NCBI GenBank assembly: GCA_902489925.1
Contig: CABUBX010000034.1
Location: 1 to 15,476 of the forward strand
Direction: 5' to 3'
Length of the DNA stretch: 15,476 bases
From: an uncultured Lachnospiraceae bacterium
Lineage (GTDB): Bacteria > Bacillota > Clostridia > Lachnospirales > Lachnospiraceae
In this document: one piece after another, positions 1-6,763 of the stretch
Layout: the number at the start of each line of letters is the position of its first letter
Numbering within the stretch: position 1 is the first letter of the stretch
Made by a program: the position numbers and the translations under genes
Notes under the pieces: generated by a model
The model's database searches: none
What the model was told of the DNA's origin: nothing
The model's input: only the letters and a program-made list of their open reading frames with translations

Positions 1-604
1 AAACACCATTTCCGACAGTATACTCCGGACCAAAAAATTGTCCCCCACTGATTTCTTCAGGCTTTGTATCGCAGCCAATCATTGTATACCATGGATGCTC
101 ACAGTCCTTTATAACAATATTTTTTTCCGTTTTTTCAAGAACAATATCCTCTCTACCATCATAGACGCCGATTTCCTCTGCCATCCATACAGGTCGAAGG
201 TCCGTGCGCGCAATAAACTCTGTATTGCACCGGCACACTTCATTTCCGGAATTATAAAATTCATATGTAATGATTAAGCCGAGATGTCCGTCCGGAATCA
301 TCTGCGTACGCTTAATTTTTACAGTCGTATGTCCAAGTCCATTGTCATAGCCAAACACATTTTTATGCGGATAGTTTTCAAACGAATCCGCATGCGTCCA
401 ACAATTGACTGTTTTTGCAGTCTCATCCTCGAAGCGAAGCCAGAAGCCGTCTAAGAGCTTAATCGGATAAAGCCAAAGCCCGCCCATTTCATTTTCAAGA
501 TGATGCCCAAAATCAGGGAAAAAGCCATCAATTGTTCCAATCAATTTTAAACGCTCATTCGCACACACATACTGGCGGCGCGTACACTGTACAGATGCTT
601 TCAT
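1..604 (-). CDS. Probable carbohydrate-active enzyme, N-terminal part (runs off window edge)
   Basis: An open frame begins with ATG at 604 and runs without a stop for 201 codons to the window edge, so the C-terminus and family-defining residues are missing. It begins MKASVQCTRRQYVCANERL and is rich in aromatic residues (DGFFPDFGHH, MGGLWLYPIKLLDGFWLRF, CEHPWYTMIGC). This looks like the beta-sandwich N-domain of a debranching or GH63-like glycosidase. No signal peptide is seen, so the protein should be cytoplasmic. The start lies 19 bp past the stop of the second permease, with a GAGAGG ribosome site about 11 bases upstream. It is therefore the fourth gene of the sugar-transport operon and probably acts on the imported sugar. 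That the frame is a real gene is well supported. The enzyme family is an impression from partial sequence only. Confidence 0.75.
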   Translation of the reverse strand, partial: MKASVQCTRRQYVCANERLKLIGTIDGFFPDFGHHLENEMGGLWLYPIKLLDGFWLRFEDETAKTVNCWTHADSFENYPHKNVFGYDNGLGHTTVKIKRTQMIPDGHLGLIITYEFYNSGNEVCRCNTEFIARTDLRPVWMAEEIGVYDGREDIVLEKTEKNIVIKDCEHPWYTMIGCDTKPEEISGGQFFGPEYTVGNGV

Positions 605-623
605 AAATCAAAAATCCTCTCTT

Positions 624-1466
624 TCAACCTTTTGTGCCCGATGAAATAGAAATACCATCAATAATGTACTGCTGTGCAATAAAGAATAAAATTAAAATCG
701 GCAGCATTACAAGAATTGTTGCAGCCATCAGCTGATTCCACTGGCTGGTATACATTCCCTTGAAGAATGAAAGTCCAAGTGAAAGTGTAAATTTACGGCT
801 GTCATATAAATAGATTAACGGTCCGTTAAAGTCATTCCATACGCCCATGAATGTAAAAATAGCAACTGCCGTTAAAACAGGCTTACACATCGGCATAATA
901 ATTCTTAAAAACACCCTGAACGGTCCTGCACCGTCAATACGGGCTGCCTCATCAAAATCCTTTGGAATACCGGACATGTATTGTCTCAATAAGAAAATAT
1001 TAAATGCGCCGCCGCCAAAGAAGGCAGGAACAATTAAAGGTAAAAATGTATCTACCCATCCAAGCTCACGAAATACCAAATATTGAGGAATCATCGTAAT
1101 CTGTCCCGGAAGCATCATTGTTGCCAAAAGAATTAAAAACCACGCTCTTTTTCCTCTGAAATTAAATCTTGAAAAACCGTAGGCAACAATCGCTGAACTT
1201 AACAGTGTTCCAAATAAAACAGGGATTAAAATAATCAATGTATTTCTCAAATAAAGGAAAAACGGAATTGATGTAATCGCCCTGGCAAAGTTTTCAAGAT
1301 GGATTTCCTTCGGGAAGAAATTTAAAGAATAAATTTCCGCATCCCCTTTGACTGCCATACAAATTGTCCACAAAAGCGGAATCATGACAATGACGGCACC
1401 CGCAAAAAGAATCAGCATGGAAATGATTCGCATAACTGTATTAAAACGGCTTGTTTTTTCTTTCAT
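624..1466 (-). CDS. Carbohydrate ABC transporter permease, MalG/LacG type (CUT1)
   Basis: This is the second inner-membrane permease of a CUT1 sugar importer. The 280-residue length fits the MalG/LacG group. It starts with a short cytoplasmic tail and a first membrane helix at about residues 12-35 (IISMLILFAGAVIVMIPLLW), and five more hydrophobic segments follow. The EAA loop that docks on the ATPase is clear: E173-A174-A175 with G179 in DEAARIDGAGP, followed by IIMP. The C-terminus IDGISISSGTKG is also typical. An AGGAGG site stands about 8 bases before the ATG. The gene lies 15 bp downstream of the partner permease, so the two are co-transcribed. The substrate cannot be read from the sequence. 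Confidence 0.95.
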   Translation of the reverse strand: MKEKTSRFNTVMRIISMLILFAGAVIVMIPLLWTICMAVKGDAEIYSLNFFPKEIHLENFARAITSIPFFLYLRNTLIILIPVLFGTLLSSAIVAYGFSRFNFRGKRAWFLILLATMMLPGQITMIPQYLVFRELGWVDTFLPLIVPAFFGGGAFNIFLLRQYMSGIPKDFDEAARIDGAGPFRVFLRIIMPMCKPVLTAVAIFTFMGVWNDFNGPLIYLYDSRKFTLSLGLSFFKGMYTSQWNQLMAATILVMLPILILFFIAQQYIIDGISISSGTKG

Positions 1467-1481
1467 TTTTCATCCCTCCTA

Positions 1482-2402
1482 TCAGATTTTATCGTCATTC
1501 TGGTAATATACCCAGAAGCTTGAACTCTTAATGACAAGCAATGAGAATACAAGAATAATAGCAAACATTACCCATGCCATCGCTGCGGCATAGCCCATCT
1601 CGTAATCTTTATATGCTGTTGTATATAAAAGTAAATTATAGAACAATGTAGACTTTAACGGCCCGCCTTCTGTCATTACAAAAGCCTGAGTAAAATACTG
1701 GAAAGAACTGATAACCGCCATAATCACGTTAAAGAAAATTGTTGGAGAAATCAACGGTACTGTAATTTTGAAAAATGACTGGATTGAATTTGCACCGTCA
1801 ATTGCAGCAGCTTCCTTAACTTCTTCACTAACCCCCTGAAGTCCGGAAAGGTAAATAATCATTGTATTACCAATACCCCAAACACCCATGATAATCATCG
1901 CATACAAGGATGTTTTAGGATTATTCAGCCATGCCGGCCCTTTGATTCCAAAAACGGACAACGCTTGATTCAAAATACCGGACTCGCCAAAAATCTGAAT
2001 CCAAATCATCGAAGCTGCAATTGTCGGGATAATCGATGGTAAAAAGTAAATCAGACGGAATGCCTTCATAAAACGAATTCTCATATTTAAAAGCAGTGCA
2101 ATTGCCAAAGACATAATCTGATAAAACGGAATTGAGATTAAACAAAATTTAAAAGTTACCTTTAATGCCTGATAAAAATCCGGATCCTTAAATAAACGTA
2201 CATAATTCTTTGTTCCTATAAATTCTACCGTACTTAGACCTGTAACAATATCCCAGTCACATAATGAAAGTACCGCCGAAAAGAGCATCGGAATCAATGT
2301 AAACAGAAAAAAGCCAAGGATCCACGGTAAAACACAAAGGTAACCGTATCTATTCGCTCTTTTTTCTCCCACTGTCCTTGCAGATTTATTTTTTGCTTTC
2401 AC
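1482..2402 (-). CDS. Carbohydrate ABC transporter permease, MalF/LacF/UgpA type (CUT1)
   Basis: This is the first permease of the CUT1 importer, forming the membrane channel together with the downstream MalG-type protein. It has 306 residues, usual for the short MalF/LacF/UgpA group that lacks the large MalF periplasmic loop. The N-terminus is basic (KAKNKSARTVGEKRANRYGY) and six hydrophobic helices follow, the first around residues 23-46 (LCVLPWILGFFLFTLIPMLF). The ATPase-coupling EAA loop is E197-A198-A199 with G203 (EEVKEAAAIDGAN), then ITVPL. The start codon is GTG at 2402, set by AGGAGG seven bases upstream. It follows the binding-protein gene after an intercistronic terminator hairpin, so it is probably expressed by read-through at a lower level. 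Confidence 0.95.
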   Translation of the reverse strand: MKAKNKSARTVGEKRANRYGYLCVLPWILGFFLFTLIPMLFSAVLSLCDWDIVTGLSTVEFIGTKNYVRLFKDPDFYQALKVTFKFCLISIPFYQIMSLAIALLLNMRIRFMKAFRLIYFLPSIIPTIAASMIWIQIFGESGILNQALSVFGIKGPAWLNNPKTSLYAMIIMGVWGIGNTMIIYLSGLQGVSEEVKEAAAIDGANSIQSFFKITVPLISPTIFFNVIMAVISSFQYFTQAFVMTEGGPLKSTLFYNLLLYTTAYKDYEMGYAAAMAWVMFAIILVFSLLVIKSSSFWVYYQNDDKI

Positions 2403-2432
2403 GCTAAAACCTCCTTTTTAAGTTATACAAAA

Positions 2433-2469
2433 AGGGGGATTCTTATTTTTTCAAATCAAGAATCCCCCT
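2433..2469 (-). terminator. Intercistronic terminator/attenuator between binding protein and permeases
   Basis: A perfect 12-bp inverted repeat (AGGGGGATTCTT at 2433-2444, its complement at 2458-2469) encloses a 13-base loop. On the minus strand it is followed by five Ts (2433-2429). It lies between the binding-protein stop and the first permease start, inside what is otherwise one operon. Such hairpins commonly set an excess of binding protein over permease, by partial termination or by protecting the upstream mRNA 3' end. No promoter was recognised between it and the permease start. Confidence 0.85.
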
Positions 2470-2497
2470 CACCTCAATCAATCTTTTAATTCGTCTG

Positions 2498-3820
2498 TTA
2501 TTCTAATTCAGACTTTACTTCCGCTACAACGTTATCAAGAATTGTCTGTGTATCGGATGTATGGAAGATAATGTTTTCAAACATTTCTTTTGTTTTTTCG
2601 TTAATCTTGCTTCCCATTTTTGAGCGCATACCGATTGGCTGTACGCTGTAATCAATCGCCTGAAGATATGCCTTGTGGTCATCATCTAATGTCGCCTCAA
2701 ATGAATCAATTAAAGATTCATCTGTAGGAATAATACCATTAATTTCTGTTCTCACCTCAGAAGCATGCTTTGATGTCATGAATTTAATAACTTCCCATGC
2801 AGCTTCAGGATTTTTGCAGTTTGCACCGATTGCATAACCTGCTGCACATAAATAGGATGTATGATTTCCCGGAATTAAAGCCATACCGTAGTTTGCACCG
2901 CTGGCATCCATTGCAGCCTTATCCCATGCACCGCTTACAAACATCGCAAGTTTTCCGGCACCCATCATTGCTGTAGCACTTCCGAATGTATCTAAATCAG
3001 ATGCTGCCGGAGATACTTTGTTCGGTTCCTCAGCCATAGCAAAATATTTATCTAAAGCTTCAGCTACTTCAGGACTGTTTAAATAACCTTCACACTCTGT
3101 ACCGTCTTCATTCATAAAGTTAAGACCTAAAGATTCAACATAAGTAAGGACCGCATACTCCCAGTTCTGAGCGTTAAAACCATACTGCTCATAAGTTCCG
3201 TCTTCATTCTTAACAGTCAGTTTTTCTGCTGCGCTCATCAAATCATCCCATGTCCACTCATTTGTAGGATATTCAAGACCTGCTGCATCAAACATATCCT
3301 TATTATAGAATAAGCAGATTGTATTATCATCTGTAACCATGTAGTGCTGTTTGCCGTCGATTTTTCCCATATTGATTAAAGAATCCGGCAATGACTGTTC
3401 ATAGTCAGCATCTGCTGCGATAATATCATCCATCGGTGTTGTGAGTCCTTTATCTACCCATTTAAAGAAATCACCTTCACCTGAAGCAAAAATATCATAA
3501 CCATCGCCTGATGAAAAAGATGTTGTCAATCTGTCACCGTAACCATCGCCCGGTACAAGGTCAAACACTAATTCGATATTCTTGTCGTTTGTCTTATTAA
3601 ACTCCTCAACAAGCTGTAATTCAGGTTTAGAATCTTCGGATGTTCCCCATTTTGTCATACGAATAACTGTTTTTTCTCCGCTGTTTTCTTTATCGGCGCT
3701 GCTCTCGCTGCCTGCTGCCGGTTTTGTCTCCGGCGCCTTGCTGTCACCGCCACCACAGCCTGTCATCATTGTTGCTGCCATAGCCGCAGCCATCATTCCT
3801 GCAAAAAATCTCTTTTTCAT
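2498..3820 (-). CDS. Extracellular solute-binding lipoprotein of a carbohydrate ABC transporter (family 1)
   Basis: This is the sugar-capturing lipoprotein of the importer, anchored on the outer face of the membrane. Its 440 residues match family 1 (MalE/MsmE-like) binding proteins. The signal peptide is MKKRFFAGMMAAAMAATMMTG followed by lipidated Cys22. The lipobox M-T-G-C has Met at -3 where Leu is usual. A Ser/Ala/Glu-rich linker follows (about residues 23-50). The mature domain opens with VIRMTKWGTSEDSKPELQLV and carries family patterns such as FYNKDMFDAAGL and the C-lobe AAWEVIKFMTSKHASE. AGGAGG precedes the ATG by about 8 bases. It is first in its operon, behind a leader of roughly 175 bases containing two copies of the LacI-type operator. 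The ligand is not predictable from the sequence. Confidence 0.95.
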   Translation of the reverse strand: MKKRFFAGMMAAAMAATMMTGCGGGDSKAPETKPAAGSESSADKENSGEKTVIRMTKWGTSEDSKPELQLVEEFNKTNDKNIELVFDLVPGDGYGDRLTTSFSSGDGYDIFASGEGDFFKWVDKGLTTPMDDIIAADADYEQSLPDSLINMGKIDGKQHYMVTDDNTICLFYNKDMFDAAGLEYPTNEWTWDDLMSAAEKLTVKNEDGTYEQYGFNAQNWEYAVLTYVESLGLNFMNEDGTECEGYLNSPEVAEALDKYFAMAEEPNKVSPAASDLDTFGSATAMMGAGKLAMFVSGAWDKAAMDASGANYGMALIPGNHTSYLCAAGYAIGANCKNPEAAWEVIKFMTSKHASEVRTEINGIIPTDESLIDSFEATLDDDHKAYLQAIDYSVQPIGMRSKMGSKINEKTKEMFENIIFHTSDTQTILDNVVAEVKSELE

Positions 3821-3875
3821 GAAAATCTCCTCCTTAATTGTTCATTGTTTCCTTCTTTGCAAGCTTTACATTTTT

Positions 3876-3890
3876 CGAAAACGTTTTTGT
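3876..3890. promoter_or_regulatory. LacI-type operator copy 1 (leader of the transport operon)
   Basis: CGAAAACGTTTTTGT is a near-palindrome with a central CG, as is typical of LacI/GalR-family operators. The half-sites CGAAAAC and CAAAAAC differ at one base. The match to copy 2 extends to 19 bp (TTTTCGAAAACGTTTTTGT). It lies about 105 bp into the transcribed leader and exactly 105 bp from copy 2, so it could serve as an auxiliary site for looping or as a roadblock. The binding protein is inferred to be the neighbouring LacI regulator. Confidence 0.8.
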
Positions 3891-3980
3891 TAATGTTTTA
3901 AAAAAATAGCCGTAATATTGGCTTGATATTTTAATAACTATCACTGACAACGGATATTTTAATTATTCAATTTACCTTTT

Positions 3981-3995
3981 CGAAAACGTTTTTGT
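3981..3995. promoter_or_regulatory. LacI-type operator copy 2 (at the transport-operon start site)
   Basis: This is the same 15-mer as copies 1 and 3. It begins a few bases downstream of the -10 hexamer of the transport promoter and so covers the predicted transcription start, the classical position for repression by a LacI-family protein. Compared with the CcpA cre consensus it lacks the conserved TG and CA ends, so a dedicated regulator is the better reading. Confidence 0.85.
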
Positions 3996-4001
3996 AACTA
4001 T

Positions 4002-4030
4002 ACTTTAGCATACCGTTTTAAGATTGTCAA
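4002..4030 (-). promoter_or_regulatory. Sigma-A-type promoter of the sugar-transport operon
   Basis: On the minus strand a perfect -35 TTGACA (4030-4025) is followed by a 17-base spacer and -10 TAAAGT (4007-4002), preceded by an extended TGC. Predicted start is near 3995, inside operator copy 2. A weaker alternative lies further downstream (TTGTCA at 3950-3945, 16-base spacer, TATCAA at 3928-3923) and would place operator copy 1 downstream of its own start. Confidence 0.75.
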
Positions 4031-4091
4031 TATCTTTTTACAATTTTTCATGATTTTTATTACTTTTCATCATTTTATTGTACAAAATGAC

Positions 4092-4122
4092 AGAACTCCG
4101 GATGAGTTTTACCCGGAGTTCT
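4092..4122 (-). terminator. Hairpin terminator downstream of the LacI regulator gene
   Basis: A perfect 10-bp stem (AGAACTCCGG at 4092-4101, complement at 4113-4122) has an 11-base loop and sits 16 bp after the regulator stop. The minus-strand tail (GTCATTTTGT) is only moderately T-rich, so termination may be partial. It separates the regulator transcript from the transport promoter near 4025. Confidence 0.65.
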
Positions 4123-4138
4123 CTTTATATCACTATCA

Positions 4139-5167
4139 CTATCTCCATGCTAAAGGTTCTTTAACCGTTGCGCGTTTCACAAATTTATACCCGGCATAAA
4201 TATGTCCATACTCCTTATGTTCCTGAATCATATGGTACAATATCTCGCCGCCCATATGACCAATTTCGTAAGGTGACTGGGACACTGTTGTCAATCCGCC
4301 ATTAATATACTTTGCTGCCGGAATATCGTCAAAACCAACAACAGAAATATCTTCCGGAACACGCAGCCCCTTTGAATTTAATGCCTTAATGACCCCAATA
4401 GCCATCAAATCACTGGCACAAAAAACAGCTGTCATACCACAGCAGTTCTCAAGCAGACGAAAAGTTGCCTCATAAGCCTTTTCCTCCTCAAATTCACCAT
4501 CTTCCACCCAGGACTCATCCATCTCAAGCCCTGCCTCTTCCAGCGCCAAAAGATACCCCTTTAATCGCCTTTGGGCAACACTTGCCGTCTTTTTTCCGTT
4601 CATCATTGCAATTTTTTTATGTCCGAGACCAATTAAATAATGCACAACATCATAGGATGCTTTTGCATTATCAATTGACAATCCGCAAACATTTTGACTT
4701 TTATACTCTCCTTCAACGACAACACATGGAATTTCGCTGCTCATCAGTTCCCTATAATACGGCTCATTTGTATTCAAACCTGAAACCAAAACCCCATCAA
4801 TATTTTTCTGCCTGCAAAGCTGAATATAACTTAGTTCACTTTGCTTTGCCGCATTTGTCGTCAATATGATAAAATCAAAATCATGTTCCAAAGATGCCTG
4901 ATACATCCCACTAATCAACCCAAATACAAATCCGCTTTCATCCTTTTCAACAAGACCGGACACCAAAAAAGCCAGGGTTTTCTGAGCTTTCCCCCCAAGT
5001 GATCGGGCATTTGCATCCGGCATATAATTCAATTTTTGGGCAATTTCCTGAATTTTTCTTTTTGTTTCCGGATTCACATCACTATATCCGTTCAAAGCCT
5101 TAGAAACTGTTGTAATTGACACACCCGCTTCTTTTGCCAAATCTCTGATTCCTACTCTAGCCATCAT
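4139..5167 (-). CDS. LacI/GalR-family transcriptional regulator, likely repressor of the adjacent transporter
   Basis: This protein binds DNA as a dimer or tetramer and responds to a sugar ligand. The 342-residue length is typical. The N-terminal helix-turn-helix (about residues 7-26, IRDLAKEAGVSITTVSKALN) is canonical, and a hinge helix follows with NARSL and the minor-groove Leu57. The periplasmic-binding-protein-like sensor domain starts near residue 66 (TLAFLVSGLVEK) and includes AVFCASDLMAIGV and ISVVGFDDIPAAKYINGGLTTV. AAGGA lies 6 bases before the first of two adjacent ATGs, so either Met1 or Met2 may be used. The gene is read toward the transport operon but separated from it by a hairpin. 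An operator copy at its own start site implies autoregulation. The effector is unknown. Confidence 0.95.
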   Translation of the reverse strand: MMARVGIRDLAKEAGVSITTVSKALNGYSDVNPETKRKIQEIAQKLNYMPDANARSLGGKAQKTLAFLVSGLVEKDESGFVFGLISGMYQASLEHDFDFIILTTNAAKQSELSYIQLCRQKNIDGVLVSGLNTNEPYYRELMSSEIPCVVVEGEYKSQNVCGLSIDNAKASYDVVHYLIGLGHKKIAMMNGKKTASVAQRRLKGYLLALEEAGLEMDESWVEDGEFEEEKAYEATFRLLENCCGMTAVFCASDLMAIGVIKALNSKGLRVPEDISVVGFDDIPAAKYINGGLTTVSQSPYEIGHMGGEILYHMIQEHKEYGHIYAGYKFVKRATVKEPLAWR

Positions 5168-5292
5168 TTTCCATCCTTCTTTTTTATGATATAGGAGTCA
5201 AAAGATATCTGCTGTCTTTTTATTTATGTATATTTCTATATGACACCTTTATATTTTTATTATATCACATTTTTATATTTGAACCCAGTATT

Positions 5293-5302
5293 TAAGCGCT
5301 TA
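5293..5302. promoter_or_regulatory. Possible cre-like (CcpA) palindrome in the regulator leader
   Basis: The perfect palindrome TAAGCGCTTA lies in the leader between the regulator promoter and its start codon. Its core AAGCGCTT matches the centre of CcpA cre sites, but the flanking conserved G and C are absent on both sides. It could be a weak catabolite-repression site, another LacI-family site, or chance. Confidence 0.3.
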
Positions 5303-5343
5303 TTTTCCATCCTATGAACAATATAGCACACACCCTTCTCATA

Positions 5344-5358
5344 CGAAAACGTTTTTGT
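5344..5358. promoter_or_regulatory. LacI-type operator copy 3 (regulator autoregulation site)
   Basis: An exact third copy of CGAAAACGTTTTTGT lies directly after the -10 of the regulator promoter, covering the predicted transcription start. Sharing the operator between regulator and transport promoters is the standard signature of a locally acting, self-repressing LacI-family protein. Confidence 0.85.
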
Positions 5359-5360
5359 TT

Positions 5361-5389
5361 ATTATATCATCCCACTGTATTTTTTTCTA
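5361..5389 (-). promoter_or_regulatory. Promoter of the LacI regulator gene
   Basis: On the minus strand a perfect extended -10, TGATATAAT (hexamer 5366-5361), stands 17 bases after TAGAAA (5389-5384, 4 of 6 to consensus). The predicted start falls in operator copy 3, giving a leader of about 185 bases before the ATG at 5167. Confidence 0.75.
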
Positions 5390-5423
5390 CTATTTTTTAC
5401 TGATTTAATTTTAATTCCGGCAC

Positions 5424-5461
5424 AAAAAAATGGTGTAACCGTAAAATCCGGGTTACACCAT
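5424..5461 (-). terminator. Intrinsic terminator of the hrcA-grpE-dnaK-dnaJ operon
   Basis: An 11-bp perfect stem (ATGGTGTAACC at 5430-5440, complement at 5451-5461) with a 10-base loop is followed on the minus strand by a run of seven Ts. It lies 17 bp after the dnaJ stop and insulates the heat-shock operon from the LacI regulator gene. Confidence 0.92.
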
Positions 5462-5478
5462 AGCAATTGCCATTTTTA

Positions 5479-6663
5479 TTATTCTTTGTCTTCAAAGGCT
5501 TCCTTTACTTTTTCCATAAAGCTTTTCTTTTTGCCCTCGCCATGACCTTCTTCTGCCGGCTTAGTGACACTTTCACCGCGCATTGCGGCATCAAACTGTC
5601 TCAGTGCTTCTTTTTGTTCATTTGTCATCTTTTCCGGAACCTGAACAACAAGTGTTGCGTAATGGTTACCTCTGACATTTTTATTTCTCAGCGAAGGCAC
5701 ACCTTTGCCTCTCAATGTAATACGTGTGTCTGTCGGTGTTCCCGCTTTGATAGTATACTTCACATCGCCATCTACTGTTTTAATTGTAATTTCGGCGCCA
5801 AGGGCGGCATCCACAAATGAAATCGGCACTGTCGAATAAATATCGTAGCCCTGCCGCTGGAACAAAGGATGTCTGTCTACAGTAATGCCGACAAGCAAAT
5901 CACCTCTTGGGCCGCCGTTTGTTCCCGGCTCACCCTTGCCTGCAACGCGGACACTCTGCCCTGAATCCACACCTGCAGGAATAGAAATCTGAATTTTCTT
6001 TGTATTCTTAACATAACCTGTACCGGCACAATCCTTACATTTATCCTTAATAATCTTACCTGTACCATGACAGTCCGGACATGTCTGAACATTTCTCACT
6101 GTGCCGAATAAAGACTGCTGCGTATAAGTTACCTGTCCGCGGCCGCCGCACTTTGAACATGTCTGCGGCTGTGTTCCCGGCTTTGCACCTGTACCGTGGC
6201 AATGCGGACATTCATCCTTTAAAGCCATCTCAATTGTCTTATCGACACCAAAAACAGCCTCCATAAAGGAAATTCGCATATTGATTTTGACATTCGCCCC
6301 CTGCATCGGGCCGTTATATGCCTGACGGCGTCGGCCGCCGCCAAATAAATCGCCGAAAATATCACCGAAAATATCGCCCATATCACCCGAGAAGTCAAAA
6401 CCGCCGAAGCCACCGCCGCCGGGACCGCCCTGCTCAAAGGCTGCATGACCAAACTGGTCGTATTGTTTTCTTTTTTCTGAATCACTTAATATTGCATAAG
6501 CCTCCGATGCTTCCTTAAACTTTGCTTCCGCTTCTTTATCTCCCGGATTTGTATCAGGATGATATTTTTTTGCAAGCTGACGGTATGCTTTCTTTATCTC
6601 TGCGTCTGACGCTGTCTTTGACACGCCGAGCACTTCATAATAATCTCTTTTACTTTCTGCCAT
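5479..6663 (-). CDS. dnaJ: Chaperone protein DnaJ (Hsp40)
   Basis: This is the co-chaperone that delivers unfolded substrates to DnaK and stimulates its ATPase in the cytoplasm. At 394 residues it is a full-length type I DnaJ. Residues 6-71 form the J domain with the essential H35-P36-D37. A Gly/Phe-rich linker follows (about 76-112, including GDIFGDIFGDLFGGG). Four zinc-binding CxxCxGxG repeats come next: CPHCHGTG, CSKCGGRG, CPDCHGTG and CKDCAGTG. The two C-terminal substrate-binding domains follow, then a charged tail (EGKKKSFMEKVKEAFEDKE). AAGGTGAG lies 5 bases before the ATG. It is the last gene of the operon, 100 bp after dnaK across a structured spacer. Nothing is missing. Confidence 0.98.
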   Translation of the reverse strand: MAESKRDYYEVLGVSKTASDAEIKKAYRQLAKKYHPDTNPGDKEAEAKFKEASEAYAILSDSEKRKQYDQFGHAAFEQGGPGGGGFGGFDFSGDMGDIFGDIFGDLFGGGRRRQAYNGPMQGANVKINMRISFMEAVFGVDKTIEMALKDECPHCHGTGAKPGTQPQTCSKCGGRGQVTYTQQSLFGTVRNVQTCPDCHGTGKIIKDKCKDCAGTGYVKNTKKIQISIPAGVDSGQSVRVAGKGEPGTNGGPRGDLLVGITVDRHPLFQRQGYDIYSTVPISFVDAALGAEITIKTVDGDVKYTIKAGTPTDTRITLRGKGVPSLRNKNVRGNHYATLVVQVPEKMTNEQKEALRQFDAAMRGESVTKPAEEGHGEGKKKSFMEKVKEAFEDKE

Positions 6664-6686
6664 ATGCGCTCACCTTCTTATCACAC

Positions 6687-6730
6687 AAATGAGGATGCCG
6701 GGGGCTTATGACCCCTCAGCAACCTCATTT
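6687..6730 (-). other. Bulged stem-loop in the dnaK-dnaJ spacer
   Basis: An imperfect hairpin has an outer 8-bp stem (AAATGAGG at 6687-6694 with CCTCATTT at 6723-6730), an inner GC pair, and an apical GGGG/CCCC stem (6701-6704 with 6712-6715) around a 7-base loop. It fills much of the 100-bp gap between dnaK and dnaJ. The minus-strand tail (GTGTGATAAG) lacks a T-run, so mRNA processing, stability or translational tuning is likelier than simple termination. Confidence 0.6.
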
Positions 6731-6763
6731 TCATTAAATCACATCTATACGCCAAAGCGCTTA

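Larger units (their letters stand above)
5168..5478. other. Gene-free stretch between dnaJ and the LacI regulator gene
   Basis: These 311 bases hold no credible gene. In minus-strand order they contain the dnaJ operon terminator, the regulator promoter, operator copy 3, a possible cre-like palindrome, and a very AT-rich leader (about 5220-5280) ending in the regulator ribosome site. No recognisable riboswitch was seen in the leader. Confidence 0.7.

Noticed and set aside
38..277. Plus-strand frame of 79 codons at the left edge
   Set aside because: It is antisense to the continuous, operon-linked frame on the minus strand (604 to the edge), which has a ribosome site and protein-like composition.
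6753..6763. AAGCGCTT palindrome core just downstream of dnaK as a cre site
   Set aside because: The flanks do not match the cre consensus (CC where TG is needed), and the position, in the spacer at the end of dnaK, does not suggest catabolite control.
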